A stretch of DNA of 64,000 nucleotides from positions 36,061 to 100,060 of the forward strand of contig JAUSMJ010000063.1 of the NCBI GenBank assembly GCA_030645575.1, read 5' to 3'. The stretch is from Caulobacter sp. (GTDB lineage Bacteria; Pseudomonadota; Alphaproteobacteria; Caulobacterales; Caulobacteraceae). Positions 17,165 through 27,072 of this stretch are shown one piece after another; positions within the stretch are counted from its first letter, which is position 1; each line of letters begins with the position of its first letter. The translations under genes were made by a program, and so were the position numbers. Below the pieces are notes generated by a model, which worked only from the letters and a program-made list of their open reading frames with translations, ran no database searches and was not told the origin of the DNA.

Positions 17165-20100
17165 TCGCCGCCCTCATCCGCTGGTCGGTGGCCAATCGTT
17201 TCTTCGTGGTGCTGGCCGCCCTGGCGATCATCGGAACCGGCGTCTGGGCCGTGCGCACCACGGCCGTGGACGCCCTGCCCGATCTCTCCGACGTGCAGGT
17301 CGTCATCCGCACCAGCTATCCCGGCCAGGCGCCGCAGATCGTCGAGAACCAGGTCACCTATCCGCTGGCCACGACCATGCTGTCCGTGCCCGGCGCGAAG
17401 GTCGTGCGGGGCTATTCCTTCTTTGGCGACAGCTTCGTCTATGTGCTGTTCGAGGACGGGACCGACCTCTACTGGGCGCGGTCCCGGGTGCTGGAATACC
17501 TCAACCAGGTCCAGGGCCGGCTGCCGGACTCCGCGCGCCCCGCCCTTGGTCCCGACGCCACCGGGGTGGGCTGGATCTACGAATACGCCCTGGTCGATCG
17601 CACCGGCCGCCACGACCTCTCGCAGCTGCGCAGCCTGCAGGACTGGTTCCTGCGCTATGAGCTGAAGAGCCTGCCGGGCGTCGCCGAGGTGGCCAGCATC
17701 GGCGGCATGGTCAGGCAGTACCAGGTGGTCCTCGACCCGGTGAAGCTGGCCGCCTACGGCGTCACCCACCAACAGGTCACCCTGGCCATCAACCGCGCCA
17801 ATGGCGAGGCCGGCGGCTCGGTGCTGGAGCTGGCCGAGGCCGAGTACATGGTCCGGGCCAGCGGCTATCTGAAGACCCTGGACGATTTCCGGGCCGTGCC
17901 GCTGCGGACCGCCGGCGGGACCCCGGTCCTGCTCGGCGACCTCGCGACGATCCAGATCGGGCCGGAGATGCGGCGCGGCATCGCCGAACTGGACGGCCAG
18001 GGCGAGGTCGCCGGCGGGGTCATCATCCTGCGCTCCGGCGAGAACGCCCGCGCCACCATCAAGGCGGTGCAGACCAGGCTGACCGAGCTGAAACGCGGCC
18101 TGCCGCCGGGCGTGGAGGTGGTGACCACCTATGACCGATCCCAGCTCATCGACCGCGCCATCGAGAACCTGACCACCAAGCTCGGCGAGGAGTTCCTCAT
18201 CGTCGCGCTCGTCTGCGGCCTGTTCCTCTGGCACGTCCGCTCGGCCCTGGTGGCTATCCTGACCCTGCCGCTGGGGGTTCTGATCGCCTTCATCATCATG
18301 CGGCTGCAGGGGGTGAACGCCGACATCATGTCGCTGGGCGGCATCGCCATCGCCATCGGGGCCATGGTCGACGCGGCCGTGGTGATGATCGAGAACGCCC
18401 ACAAGAAAATCGAACGCTGGGAGCACGACCACCCGGGCGAGCGCCTCGAAGGCGACGAACGCTGGCGGGTGATCACCGACGCCGCCGTCGAGGTCGGGCC
18501 GGCGCTGTTCTTCAGCCTGGTGATCATCACCCTGTCGTTCGTGCCGGTGTTCACGCTGCAGGCGCAGGAGGGGCGGCTGTTTTCGCCGCTGGCCTTCACC
18601 AAGACCTACGCCATGGCCGGCGCGGCGCTGCTGTCGGTGACCCTGGTTCCGGTGCTGATGGGCTGGCTGATCCGCGGGCGCATTCCGGCCGAACAGGACA
18701 ATTTCCTCAACCGCTGGCTCACGGCCATCTACCGACCCGCGCTGGACTGGGTGCTGGACCGGCCCCGGACGGCGCTGGTCATCGCCGCGCTGGTGTTCGC
18801 CACCACCGTCTGGCCGCTGTCCCAGCTCGGCGGCGAGTTCATACCGCTGATGGACGAGGGCGACCTGCTCTACATGCCCTCCGCCTTGCCCGGCCTCTCG
18901 GCGGCCAAGGCCTCGCGGCTGCTGCAGCAAACCGACCGGATGATCCGCACCGTGCCGGAGGTGAAGAGCGTGTTCGGCAAGGCTGGCCGCGCCGAAAGCG
19001 CCACCGATCCGGCGCCGCTGGAGATGTTCGAGACCACCATCCAGTTCAAGCCCCGCGACCAGTGGCGGCCCGGCATGACCCCCGAGCGGTTGGTCGAGGA
19101 GCTGGACCGGGCGGTTCAGGTCCCGGGCCTGGCCAACGTCTGGGTCCCGCCGATCCGCAACCGCATCGACATGCTGGCCACCGGCATCAAGAGCCCGATC
19201 GGGGTCAAGGTGTCCGGCGCCGATCTGGCCGAACTGGACCGCATCGCCCATGACGTGGAAGCGGTGGCCAGGCGCACGCCCGGCGTCAGCTCGGCCCTGG
19301 CCGAGCGGCTGACTGGCGGACGTTACGTGGACATCGACATCGACCGCGCCGCCGCCGCGAGGTTCGGCCTCAACATCGCCGACGTGCAGGAGATCGTCGC
19401 CGGCGCCATCGGCGGCGAGACCATCGGCCAGACGGTCGAGGGCCTGGCGCGCTACCCGATCAGCGTCCGCTATCCGCGCGAGATCAGGGACAGCCTGGAT
19501 GGCCTGCGAGCCCTGCCGATCCTGACGCCTTCGGGCCAGCAGATCACCCTGGGAACGGTGGCGGCGGTCACCGTCGCCGACGGCCCGCCGATGCTCAAGA
19601 CCGAGAACGGGCGGCCCTCGACCTGGGTCTATGTGGACGTGCGCGGGCGCGATCTGGCGTCCGTGGTCAAGGACCTGCGCGCGGCCGTGGCCAAGGATGT
19701 CCAGCTCTCGCCGGGCGTCTCGATCGCCTACTCCGGACAGTTCGAGTTCCTGGAGCGGGCCATGGCGCGGTTGAAGCTGGTCGTGCCGGCCACCCTGCTG
19801 ATCATCTTCGTCCTGCTCTATGTGATCTTCCGCCGGTTCGACGAAGCGGCGCTGATCATGGGCACACTGCCGTTCGCCCTGACCGGGGGCATCTGGACCC
19901 TCTATCTGCTCGGCTACCATCAGTCGGTCGCAACCGGCGTCGGGTTCATCGCGTTGTCAGGTGTCGCCGCCGAGTTCGGGGTGGTGATGCTGATCTACCT
20001 CAAGCACGCCCTGGCCGAACGGGGCGACGATCCGGACATCGGCCAGGTCGAGGCGGCCGTGAGGGAAGGCGCGCTGCTGCGCGTAAGACCAAAGGCCATG

Positions 20101-20310
20101 ACCGTCGCGGTGATCCTCGCGGGCCTGTTGCCCATCCTGCTCGGCCATGGGGCCGGGTCGGAGGTGATGAGCCGCATCGCCGCCCCGATGATCGGCGGCA
20201 TGCTGACCGCGCCGCTGCTGTCGATGCTCGTTATTCCAGCCGCCTGGCTGCTGCTCAGGCGACGGCGCGCCCGTTCCGTTCAACCGCTTCCACAAGGAGA
20301 CACGCCATGA
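17161..20310 (+). CDS. cusA: Heavy-metal RND transporter, CusA type
   Basis: The 1049-residue product has 12 predicted transmembrane segments and two large periplasmic loops, the normal size for HME-RND pumps. The TM4 signature [20 protein letters not shown] is nearly the same as in E. coli CusA and contains the proton-relay Asp. The N-terminus ([17 protein letters not shown]) and the [13 protein letters not shown] segment are also typical. It exports monovalent copper or silver from periplasm or cytoplasm using the proton gradient. Association with CusF-like genes favours Cu/Ag over Co/Zn/Cd. Confidence 0.93.
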   Translation: MIAALIRWSVANRFFVVLAALAIIGTGVWAVRTTAVDALPDLSDVQVVIRTSYPGQAPQIVENQVTYPLATTMLSVPGAKVVRGYSFFGDSFVYVLFEDGTDLYWARSRVLEYLNQVQGRLPDSARPALGPDATGVGWIYEYALVDRTGRHDLSQLRSLQDWFLRYELKSLPGVAEVASIGGMVRQYQVVLDPVKLAAYGVTHQQVTLAINRANGEAGGSVLELAEAEYMVRASGYLKTLDDFRAVPLRTAGGTPVLLGDLATIQIGPEMRRGIAELDGQGEVAGGVIILRSGENARATIKAVQTRLTELKRGLPPGVEVVTTYDRSQLIDRAIENLTTKLGEEFLIVALVCGLFLWHVRSALVAILTLPLGVLIAFIIMRLQGVNADIMSLGGIAIAIGAMVDAAVVMIENAHKKIERWEHDHPGERLEGDERWRVITDAAVEVGPALFFSLVIITLSFVPVFTLQAQEGRLFSPLAFTKTYAMAGAALLSVTLVPVLMGWLIRGRIPAEQDNFLNRWLTAIYRPALDWVLDRPRTALVIAALVFATTVWPLSQLGGEFIPLMDEGDLLYMPSALPGLSAAKASRLLQQTDRMIRTVPEVKSVFGKAGRAESATDPAPLEMFETTIQFKPRDQWRPGMTPERLVEELDRAVQVPGLANVWVPPIRNRIDMLATGIKSPIGVKVSGADLAELDRIAHDVEAVARRTPGVSSALAERLTGGRYVDIDIDRAAAARFGLNIADVQEIVAGAIGGETIGQTVEGLARYPISVRYPREIRDSLDGLRALPILTPSGQQITLGTVAAVTVADGPPMLKTENGRPSTWVYVDVRGRDLASVVKDLRAAVAKDVQLSPGVSIAYSGQFEFLERAMARLKLVVPATLLIIFVLLYVIFRRFDEAALIMGTLPFALTGGIWTLYLLGYHQSVATGVGFIALSGVAAEFGVVMLIYLKHALAERGDDPDIGQVEAAVREGALLRVRPKAMTVAVILAGLLPILLGHGAGSEVMSRIAAPMIGGMLTAPLLSMLVIPAAWLLLRRRRARSVQPLPQGDTP

Positions 20311-20693
20311 AGCGCCTCACCCTGATCCTCGCCTCCGCCGCCATGGCGACCGCCCTCGCCGGCTGTGGCGAGAAGGTCGCCGAACCGGCCGCCGATGCCG
20401 AACAGGCCGCCCCGGCGGCGGGCCCCGGGGCGGGCGGCATGACGCCCGGCATGGGCATGGCCGGCGCGATGATGGCCAAGGGAACCGGAACGGTCACGGC
20501 CATCGACAAGACGGCCGGCACGATCACCCTCGACCACGGCCCGATCGCCGAAGCGAAATGGCCCGCCATGGAGATGGAGTTCAAAGCGACCCCGGCAAGC
20601 CTGCTCGACACGGTCAAGGTCGGCGACAAGGTCTCGTTCGAGCTGAAGATGGGCAGCGGAACGGGTGAGGTGACGGCTATCCAGCCGCAATAG
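20307..20693 (+). CDS. CusF-like copper-binding lipoprotein
   Basis: A 128-residue protein. The signal peptide ends in the lipobox LAGC near residue 20, so it is probably membrane-anchored in the periplasm. A Met-rich spacer ([12 protein letters not shown]) precedes a CusF/copper-binding OB-fold domain (about 57-128). That domain contains the pattern H-x-P...W-P-x-M-x-M in [18 protein letters not shown], whose His, Trp and two Met are the Cu(I)/Ag(I) ligands in CusF. It overlaps cusA by 4 bp and likely passes metal to the CusB adaptor. Confidence 0.9.
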   Translation: MKRLTLILASAAMATALAGCGEKVAEPAADAEQAAPAAGPGAGGMTPGMGMAGAMMAKGTGTVTAIDKTAGTITLDHGPIAEAKWPAMEMEFKATPASLLDTVKVGDKVSFELKMGSGTGEVTAIQPQ

Positions 20694-20729
20694 GCGCCAG
20701 AGGCGGATCGAAGCCGAAGTCGGCTTCGA

Positions 20730-21029
20730 TCAACGCCGCCCTTCGAGCAGGGTCGAAGGCGCGAGGGCGTCAGTTGTCGCGAAGATCGAGGGTTTGGGCG
20801 CGGCGACGGCCGACGCGGCGGTCAGGCCGCCGACGCCTGTTCCCAGAACCAGGGCAATGCCGACGGCGGCCATGCGAGCCGGCGCGAGGCCGGCTCTCAC
20901 CGACCGTTCACGGGCGATGAGGCGACGCACGTCGTATTCGACAGCGCCGAGCTCACGATCCAGGTCCTGGTCGCGAAGCTGTGTCAGCAAGCTGTCCAAT
21001 CGGTCGGTCATGTCCTGCGTCCTGGGCAC
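20730..21029 (-). CDS. CnrY-like membrane anti-sigma candidate
   Basis: A 99-residue protein. The N-terminal 48 residues are polar and helical (MTDRLDSLLTQLRDQDLDRE, then YDVRRLIARERSVR). A single transmembrane helix (about 51-75, rich in Gly/Ala/Val) and a short periplasmic tail follow. This size and layout match CnrY-type anti-sigma factors, which hold an ECF sigma with a short cytosolic helix. An ECF sigma and a CnrX-like sensor lie 4.6 kb away. The GTG at 21029 has a GGAGGA ribosome binding site 7 bp upstream. It is on the opposite strand to the efflux genes. The function is inferred from architecture only. Confidence 0.6.
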   Translation of the reverse strand: MPRTQDMTDRLDSLLTQLRDQDLDRELGAVEYDVRRLIARERSVRAGLAPARMAAVGIALVLGTGVGGLTAASAVAAPKPSIFATTDALAPSTLLEGRR

Positions 21030-21191
21030 TGTGTTCCTCCATTATACGCGCCGCCCATTCAAATCCCCCAGATCGTTCAGAGCTTTTCCTCCCTCCCCCT
21101 CTGCCCGGTCGATGAGGGCTGCCCGGGCCGGGCGCGTATATCCGCCTGAAGCGCCAAGGCGCACCGACCCGAGAGACTCGAGGAGTTTTTG

Positions 21192-21521
21192 ATGAAGTCC
21201 AATCTGATGATCGCGGTGCTGGCCGCCGCGCTTTCGACCGCCGGGATGACGGCGCCGGCTCTCGCCCACGATGGCGAAGACCACGCCGCCACTCCCCAGT
21301 CGGCGGCCGGCGATGGCGTGATCAAGGCGGTGGACGTCAAGGCCGGCACGGTGGTGATTGCCCACGGCCCGATCCCCGCGCTCAAGTGGCCCGCCATGAC
21401 CATGAAGTTCAAGGTCGAGTCCGCAGCCGTTCTGAACGGCGTCACGATCGGCAAGAGGGTCCACTTCGTTCTGAAGAACGAACACGGCAAGCCGGTCGTC
21501 TCCGAAATCCACGTCCTGTGA
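21192..21521 (+). CDS. Second CusF-like periplasmic copper-binding protein
   Basis: A 109-residue protein with a signal peptide (LMIAVLAAALSTAGMTAPALA) and a CusF-type domain. The ligand pattern is in IAHGPIPALKWPAMTMKF (His, Trp, Met, Met). Unlike the lipoprotein at 20307 it lacks a lipobox and should be soluble. The ATG at 21192 follows a GAGGAG ribosome binding site. It begins the second copper transcription block, which continues to copB and beyond. Confidence 0.88.
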   Translation: MKSNLMIAVLAAALSTAGMTAPALAHDGEDHAATPQSAAGDGVIKAVDVKAGTVVIAHGPIPALKWPAMTMKFKVESAAVLNGVTIGKRVHFVLKNEHGKPVVSEIHVL

Positions 21522-21591
21522 AGCCGGGCGCAGGCGTGGTCCTGGAGACCATGCCCGTAGCCTCAATCGAAGACACCGGGGGCCCAAGGCC

Positions 21592-22272
21592 ATGACAAAC
21601 ACGAACGCGAGACCATGGCTGGCCGGTTTGCTGGGGCTACTTCTGGCGCTGGGGCTGGCCGCTTCGCCCCTGAGCGCGCACGAAGACGACAAGGCTCCTG
21701 TCCCGGCGGCATCGCCCGCCACGGCGCCGGCCACCGCCGCGATGTCGCCCGAGGATATGCCAGTCACCGACATGGCCTGGCCGACCGATGACGACGACGG
21801 CATGATGATGAGCCACAAGGCCAGGCCGACGACGTTCGAAGGCCGTCTGCTGGCCTGGATCGGAATGTGGCACCCGGCGGCTATCCACTTCCCCATTGCC
21901 CTGCTGCTGACGGTGGCCTTCCTGGAGGGCCTCGCGGCTGTCCGGCGCAAGCCGATCTACACGGCGAGCAACAGGATTCTGCTGGCGGTCGGTGTCGCCG
22001 GCGCGTTTGTCGCCGCGCCGATGGGTTGGCTGAACGCGGGCCTGCCGACGCCCGATGACAGCTTTGCCTTGACCGTTCACCGCTGGCTTGGAACCGCCAT
22101 GCCCTTCCTGCTGTTGGCGTTGTGGTCCTTGAAGAGACCAGCGGAACAGGCGGCCACGCGCTTGAGTTCGCGTGGGTATGAGGCGCTGCTGGCCGCCACT
22201 GTGCTGCTGATCTTGGTGCAAGCCTATTTCGGCGCGATTATCACTCACGGCGCCGAACACATGATGTTCTGA
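21592..22272 (+). CDS. DUF2231 membrane protein of copper cluster
   Basis: A 226-residue protein with a signal or first helix (LAGLLGLLLALGLAASPLSA), a periplasmic stretch rich in Met, Asp and His (MSPEDMPVTDMAW, then DDDDGMMMSHK) and four transmembrane helices from about residue 90 (WHPAAIHFPIALLLTVAF). The IHFPIA motif is typical of DUF2231 membrane proteins, which often lie beside copper-resistance genes. The Met/His-rich segment may bind copper. The biochemical role is unknown. Confidence 0.8.
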   Translation: MTNTNARPWLAGLLGLLLALGLAASPLSAHEDDKAPVPAASPATAPATAAMSPEDMPVTDMAWPTDDDDGMMMSHKARPTTFEGRLLAWIGMWHPAAIHFPIALLLTVAFLEGLAAVRRKPIYTASNRILLAVGVAGAFVAAPMGWLNAGLPTPDDSFALTVHRWLGTAMPFLLLALWSLKRPAEQAATRLSSRGYEALLAATVLLILVQAYFGAIITHGAEHMMF

Positions 22273-22331
22273 CACGGCACACTGAGCTGGATCGCACCGG
22301 GGGCGTTGGGTGATCCGAAACCAAATGGGAG

Positions 22332-22350
22332 GCCGCCGTATTACGGCGGC
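22332..22350. promoter_or_regulatory. Hairpin in the leader of copA
   Basis: A perfect 9-bp inverted repeat (GCCGCCGTA and TACGGCGGC, one base between) lies 20 bp before the copA start. There is no T-run, so it looks more like an RNA-stabilising or attenuating hairpin than a terminator. Confidence 0.45.
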
Positions 22351-22370
22351 TCCGTCCGACCGAGGATTTG

Positions 22371-24110
22371 ATGCCCAAAATCGCCCGCCGCACACTCCTG
22401 AGAAACGCCGGTCTGCTCGGAGCGGGGCTGGCCATGACCAGCCTGTTTCCCGCCTGGGCGCGCAGCAACTCGTCGGGCCTCGTCCGGGACCTGCCAACAC
22501 TGTCCGGGACGGATATCAAACTTCGTATCGGCCACACGGCCTGGTCGATTGATGGTCGCCAGGGCCATGCCGTGACCATCAACGGCGCCGTTCCCGGACC
22601 GTTGATCCGGCTCCAGGAAGGGCAGACCGCCCGCATCGCGGTGACCAACGACCTGGACGAGGATACCTCGATCCACTGGCACGGCCTGATCGTGCCGTTC
22701 CAGATGGACGGGGTGCCGGGCGTCAGCTTCCCGGGCATCAAACCGGGCGAGACCTTTGTCTACGAGTTCCCGGTCGTGCAGTCGGGGACCTATTGGTATC
22801 ACAGCCACTCGGGTCTGCAGGAGCAGGAGGGCCACTACGGTCCCATCGTGATCGAGCCCAGGGACGCCGATCCCGTGGCCTATGATCGCGAGTATGTGGT
22901 CGTGCTGTCCGACTTCGCCTTCATGCATCCGCACGAGATTTTCCGGAAACTGAAGCAGCAGGCGGGCGTCTTCAATTTCCAGAAGGAGACCGTCGCCGGT
23001 CTGCTTGCCGGCCGGGACCAGCCCCTGAAGGACCGCGTCGAGTGGGCGAAGATGCGGATGGACCCCACCGACATCTCCGATGTCACCGGGTCGGTCTATA
23101 CATTCCTGATCAACGGCCATGGCCCCGACGACAACTGGACCGCGCTGTTCAACCCCGGCGAACGCGTCCGTCTTCGGTTCGTGAACGCCGCCGCAATGAC
23201 CATCTTCAACGTCCGCATTCCGGGCCTGACGATGACGGTCGTTCAGTCAGACGGCCAGAACGTGAAGCCGGTCGATGTCGAGGAATTCCAGATCTCGGTT
23301 GCCGAGACCTTCGATGTCGTCATCCAGCCGACCGAAGACAAGGCGTTCACCCTGGTCGCCGAAGCGGTTGATCGTTCGGGCATGGGCCGCGCCACGCTCG
23401 CGCCGCGCCCTGGCATGGTCGCCGCCGTGCCCCCCCTCCGTGAACGCCCTGTCGCCACCATGCGGGACATGGGCATGGACATGAGCGGCATGGACCACGG
23501 CCCCGCCGACGACACGTCCGGCGGGATGCAGATGGATATGTCCGGCATGGATATGTCGATGCGCAATCCCGACAACGCACCGCAGGTCACCATGGGGCCA
23601 GGCGTCCAGACCATCTCGCCGATGCCGATGGACCGAACGGGCGAGCCTGGTCAGGGTCTGGAAGACGTCGGCCACAAGGTGCTGGTCTACACCGACCTTG
23701 AGGCGCTGACGCCCAACCCGGACAGCCGGACGCCGTCCCGTTCCCTCGAGCTGCACCTGACCGGCAACATGGAACGGTTCATGTGGTCGTTCGACGGTGA
23801 AAAATACAGCGAGATCACCAAGCCGATCCCGTTCCGGCTGAACGAACGGGTGCGGGTGACCCTGGTGAACGACTCGATGATGTCGCACCCGATGCACATC
23901 CACGGGCATTTCTTCGAGTTGCTGGTTGGGCCAAAAGGCCGACACCCGCGCAAACACACGGTCAACGTCGCGCCGGGCGGCAAGGTGACCTTTGATCTGA
24001 CGGCGGATGCGCCGGGCGACTGGGCCTTCCACTGCCACATGCTCTACCACATGCATGCGGGCATGTTCCGCCTGGTCAGTGTCCGACCCCTCGCGGGAGA
24101 AGGCGCATGA
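22371..24110 (+). CDS. copA: Copper resistance multicopper oxidase CopA
   Basis: A 579-residue periplasmic multicopper oxidase. The twin-arginine signal RRTLLRNAGLLGAGLA is near the N-terminus. Copper ligands are seen in order: SIHWHGLIVP, YHSHSG, the C-terminal HPMHIHGHFFEL and HCHMLYHMHAGM. A Met-rich insertion (MGMDMSGMDHG, then MQMDMSGMDMSM, about residues 366-402) is typical of CopA proteins that bind and oxidise Cu(I). The ATG at 22371 is preceded by GAGG. The stop overlaps copB by 4 bp. Confidence 0.94.
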   Translation: MPKIARRTLLRNAGLLGAGLAMTSLFPAWARSNSSGLVRDLPTLSGTDIKLRIGHTAWSIDGRQGHAVTINGAVPGPLIRLQEGQTARIAVTNDLDEDTSIHWHGLIVPFQMDGVPGVSFPGIKPGETFVYEFPVVQSGTYWYHSHSGLQEQEGHYGPIVIEPRDADPVAYDREYVVVLSDFAFMHPHEIFRKLKQQAGVFNFQKETVAGLLAGRDQPLKDRVEWAKMRMDPTDISDVTGSVYTFLINGHGPDDNWTALFNPGERVRLRFVNAAAMTIFNVRIPGLTMTVVQSDGQNVKPVDVEEFQISVAETFDVVIQPTEDKAFTLVAEAVDRSGMGRATLAPRPGMVAAVPPLRERPVATMRDMGMDMSGMDHGPADDTSGGMQMDMSGMDMSMRNPDNAPQVTMGPGVQTISPMPMDRTGEPGQGLEDVGHKVLVYTDLEALTPNPDSRTPSRSLELHLTGNMERFMWSFDGEKYSEITKPIPFRLNERVRVTLVNDSMMSHPMHIHGHFFELLVGPKGRHPRKHTVNVAPGGKVTFDLTADAPGDWAFHCHMLYHMHAGMFRLVSVRPLAGEGA

Positions 24111-25114
24111 AGACCGCGGCGATTCTGACGGCGCTTCTTGCCATCACGGCGACGCCCGCCCTGGCGCAGCACCAGGGCCACCCGATGCCGATGCCGCTGC
24201 CAAAGGCGGCTCCCACACCCAGGCCCCCGCCGCCACCGTCGCCGGGTAGCGACGCCGCAACTCCCGCCCCGGCCGCCAGGCCGGCGACGGATCAGCCGAC
24301 AGAAAATCCTGGCGCCGGACCCGCCGAGAGCGGCGTCGCCGCAATGTCCGGGATGGATCACGGCGCCGCCGAAGAGGAGGTCGGCGACGACCCTGCGCCT
24401 CCCCCCCCGACCGATCACGCTGCTGATGGCGTGTTCGACCCGGCGGTCATGGCCCGCGCCCGTGCCCAGCTTCAAAAGGAACATGGCGGCAGCCTCATAT
24501 CCAAGGTGATGCTCAGCCTCGGCGAGTACCGGATCGGCGACGGCGAGGACGGCTATCGTTGGGAAGGCGAGGCCTGGGTCGGCGGCGACCTAAATCGGTT
24601 CGTCGTGAAGACCGAGGGCGAGGGCGCTGGTGAGTTGGAGAGCGCCGAGGCGCAGACGCTCTATTCGCGGGCGATCAGTCCCTATTTCGACCTCCAGGCA
24701 GGCGTTCGGCAGGATTTCCAGTCCGGCCCGAAGCGCACCTACGCCACGGTCGGTTTCGAAGGCGTCGCGCCCTACTGGTTCGAGACATCGGGCGCCCTGT
24801 TCCTGTCCAACAAGGGCGAGGTGTCCGGCCGGCTGGAAGGGACTTACGACCTGCGTCTGACGCAACGATGGATCTTGCAGCCCCGCGTGGAAACCAACTT
24901 CACCGGCCAGGACATTCCCGAACTGGAGCTGGGCTCGGGCGTCTCCAACATCGAGCTGGGCCTGCGGCTGCGCTACGAAATCAAGCGAGAGTTCGCGCCC
25001 TACATCGGCGTCTCGTTCGACCGCAAGTTCGGCGGCACGGCTGACTACGCCCGCGTGCTCGGCAAGGATGTCGAGGCCACAGGCTTCGTCATCGGCGTCC
25101 GGGCCTGGTTCTAA
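24107..25114 (+). CDS. copB: Outer membrane copper resistance protein CopB
   Basis: A 335-residue protein with a signal peptide (ILTALLAITATPALA), a His/Met/Pro-rich low-complexity region (HQGHPMPMPLPKA, then SGMDHGAAEEE; about 20-110), and a C-terminal beta-barrel domain (about 120-335: LNRFVVKTEGEGAGELESAE, then YFDLQAGVRQDF). This is the standard CopB design: metal sequestration and passage at the outer membrane together with CopA. It overlaps copA. Confidence 0.9.
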   Translation: MKTAAILTALLAITATPALAQHQGHPMPMPLPKAAPTPRPPPPPSPGSDAATPAPAARPATDQPTENPGAGPAESGVAAMSGMDHGAAEEEVGDDPAPPPPTDHAADGVFDPAVMARARAQLQKEHGGSLISKVMLSLGEYRIGDGEDGYRWEGEAWVGGDLNRFVVKTEGEGAGELESAEAQTLYSRAISPYFDLQAGVRQDFQSGPKRTYATVGFEGVAPYWFETSGALFLSNKGEVSGRLEGTYDLRLTQRWILQPRVETNFTGQDIPELELGSGVSNIELGLRLRYEIKREFAPYIGVSFDRKFGGTADYARVLGKDVEATGFVIGVRAWF

Positions 25115-25136
25115 CCCCCAACACGGAAGTGTCCCC

Positions 25137-25607
25137 TTGGTTCTGAGAGCGCTCGTCTTTTCCCTCTGTCTCGCCGGGGCGGCTATTGCCGCGTCCACGC
25201 CGGCAAGCCCTGCCCAGGCCGCCTCGCCGGCCGCCACCCCGCTCGCCGTTGTCGAACAGTTCCACACGGCGATGAAACGGCGCGACGCAGACGCGGTGGC
25301 CGCGTTGATGGCCGACGATGCGGTCATCTATGAACAGGGCTGGGTTGAAGTCTCGAAGGACGAATACGTCACGGGTCACCTGCCAGGAGATATCGCCTAC
25401 AGCGTCGGCATGACCGATCAGATCATCAGCCGCCGCGTCTCGACCAGCGGGTCGTTTGCGGTCGTCATGACCCAGGGCCGCACAACCGGAACCTATGAAG
25501 GAAAGGCCGTGGACCGGGGGGCAACTGAAACCATGGTTCTGAGGCGGACAAAGGGTGTCTGGCTGATCACCCACATCCACTGGTCGTCGCACGCGACGAA
25601 GGCCTAG
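25137..25607 (+). CDS. Secreted SnoaL/DUF4440-like (NTF2-fold) protein
   Basis: About 156 residues, starting at the TTG at 25137 (GGAAG ribosome binding site 8 bp upstream). A signal peptide (VLRALVFSLCLAGAAIAAS) is followed by an NTF2-like domain: VVEQFHTAMKRRDADAVAAL, then DDAVIYEQG, and the C-terminal strands TMVLRRTKGVWLITHIHWSS. Such proteins turn up as accessories in copper operons, but no reaction is known. The 3' end overlaps the convergent sigma factor gene by 4 bp. Confidence 0.75.
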   Translation: MVLRALVFSLCLAGAAIAASTPASPAQAASPAATPLAVVEQFHTAMKRRDADAVAALMADDAVIYEQGWVEVSKDEYVTGHLPGDIAYSVGMTDQIISRRVSTSGSFAVVMTQGRTTGTYEGKAVDRGATETMVLRRTKGVWLITHIHWSSHATKA

Positions 25608-26179
25608 ATATCGTCGAGGGCCAGGGCCTCAGCCAGCGCCTTACGCGCCCGGTAAACCCGAAGCTCGACGGCCTTGGCGGTCAGTCCGAGAATACGGCCG
25701 GCCTCTTCCTGGCTGAGCTCTTCCAGCGCCGTCAGGATCAGCGGCTCCTTGAGACCTTGCGGCAGGTTGGCCACGGCCCGGTCCAGCCGGGAGAGACGTT
25801 GCTGATCCAGCACCGCCGCCTCGGGCGATGGCGTGTCGTCCGTCAGGTTCAGTCCCGCCTGGCTGTCGAGGGGATCGCTGCGTGTCAGCCAGCGCCGCAC
25901 CGCACGCCGTCGGGACCAGTCCCGGCATTTGTTGAGCGCGATGCTCCGCAGCCAGGTCGGAAAGGAACGGGCGGCGTCATAGCGTTTGAGCGCTGTCCAG
26001 GCCGCAGCGAAGGTCTCCTGCAGGAGATCGTAGGCCTCGTCAGGATTGCCGGTGTAGCGGCGGATGAACCGATAGAGCGCGTCCTTGTGGCGGGCAATCA
26101 GCCGAGCGAATGCGCGCTCGTCGCCCGCCACTGCGGTGGCGGCAAGCTGGTCGTCCGGTGCTTCGAAGTTCGGGCTCAC
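25604..26179 (-). CDS. ECF sigma factor, CnrH-like
   Basis: A 191-residue ECF sigma. Region 2 is about 22-90 (ARLIARHKDALYRFIRRYTG, then DLLQETFAAAWTALKRYD, then FPTWLRSIALNKCRDW). Region 4 is about 130-185 (LPQGLKEPLILTALEELSQE, then AGRILGLTAKAVELRVYRAR). Its start overlaps the stop of the CnrX-like sensor gene by 4 bp, as in CnrXH/NccXH loci. It would turn on the copper genes when the periplasmic sensor binds metal. Confidence 0.9.
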   Translation of the reverse strand: MSPNFEAPDDQLAATAVAGDERAFARLIARHKDALYRFIRRYTGNPDEAYDLLQETFAAAWTALKRYDAARSFPTWLRSIALNKCRDWSRRRAVRRWLTRSDPLDSQAGLNLTDDTPSPEAAVLDQQRLSRLDRAVANLPQGLKEPLILTALEELSQEEAGRILGLTAKAVELRVYRARKALAEALALDDI

Positions 26180-26619
26180 CGATCCTCTTGGGTGAGCGCC
26201 GCGATCACTTCCGCGTCGAACGCCTTGGCCTGCTGCGGCGTCAGGACGGCCCGCATGTCGAACACATGGGCGATGGTCGCCTTCTGCAGAGCGCCCATGG
26301 CCATGTGCAGGTGATCGATGGCGGCCTCGACCTTTGGTGAGTCCTTGTGGCCCCCACGGATCGCGTCGGCCAGTTCACGGTTGGCCGCCCGCACGTCCGC
26401 CTCCAGCAGCCTCCGCTCGGTCCCATATTTTGCCTCGATGGCGTCGAGCTTGCGGGTCTGTTCCGGTGTCAGGTCCAGATCCCTGTGGACCATGTCATGC
26501 AGCGATGGACCGCCTGTCTGGTGGCTGATCACGTAGTAGGCGCAGAGCGAGGCGCCGCCTCCGGCCGCCAGGACCGCGAGGCCCACGGTGATTAGCAGGT
26601 TGCGCAATCCAGGCTTCAT
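26176..26619 (-). CDS. CnrX-like periplasmic heavy-metal sensor
   Basis: A 147-residue protein anchored by an N-terminal transmembrane helix (LLITVGLAVLAAGGGASLCAYYV). The helical periplasmic domain has HDMVHRDLDLTPEQTRKLDA, YGTERRLLEADVRAANRELA and HLHMAMGALQ, followed by MRAVLTPQQAKAFDAEV. This Spy/CnrX-type four-helix fold has His residues at the places used for metal binding. The ATG at 26619 has a GGAGAG site before it. With the downstream sigma factor it forms a transmembrane metal-sensing pair; the expected third partner, a CnrY-like anti-sigma, is at 20730. Confidence 0.85.
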   Translation of the reverse strand: MKPGLRNLLITVGLAVLAAGGGASLCAYYVISHQTGGPSLHDMVHRDLDLTPEQTRKLDAIEAKYGTERRLLEADVRAANRELADAIRGGHKDSPKVEAAIDHLHMAMGALQKATIAHVFDMRAVLTPQQAKAFDAEVIAALTQEDR

Positions 26620-26770
26620 CAGCGTCTCTCCGCGGCGGTTTCCGGGGCGCATCGCCAACCAGGCGTTCGCCCGCCTCCTGAGTTACGCACCCAAGCGCAG
26701 CAACCCTCCTGCACATGAGGGGTTGGTCTATCGCCCGCGTAGTTCCTGGGAAGAGTCTGGACGGAGGTCG

Positions 26771-27046
26771 TCATCGCATCGACCGCTGCAACAACGTGAC
26801 AAGTTCGTCGGCCTTCAGTCGTTGTTCTTCAGGATCGCCGCTGGCTACGGCAGAGGCGACGCAATGGTCGATATGTTCGCGCATCAGCTCGGTCTCGACC
26901 TTGGTCAGGGCCGCCCGCACCGCCTGGAGCTGCGTCATGATGTCGATGCAGTAGCGGTCCTCATCGACCATGCGCGCGATGCCGCGCACCTGGCCTTCGA
27001 TGCGGTTCAGACGGTTCAGGAGTTTGGGTTTGTTTTCGCGCTGCAT
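26771..27046 (-). CDS. csoR: Copper-sensing repressor CsoR (DUF156)
   Basis: A 91-residue all-helical repressor. The family motif NRLNRIEGQVRGIARMVDED is at 11-30. The Cu(I) ligands are all present: Cys33 (DRYCID), His58 and Cys62 (MREHIDHC), with the C-x24-H-x3-C spacing of CsoR rather than the His-rich pattern of RcnR. I chose the ATG at 27046; an open frame upstream overlaps the operator region. It is divergent from the copper ATPase and probably represses both. Confidence 0.92.
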   Translation of the reverse strand: MQRENKPKLLNRLNRIEGQVRGIARMVDEDRYCIDIMTQLQAVRAALTKVETELMREHIDHCVASAVASGDPEEQRLKADELVTLLQRSMR

Positions 27047-27072
27047 GGGTCCTCGTCCTTTGTTTCGAGATA

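Noticed and set aside
16981..19920. Very long minus-strand open frame opposite cusA
   Set aside because: Composition is rich in His, Gln, Arg and Asp with no domain pattern; it mirrors the third-codon GC bias of cusA.
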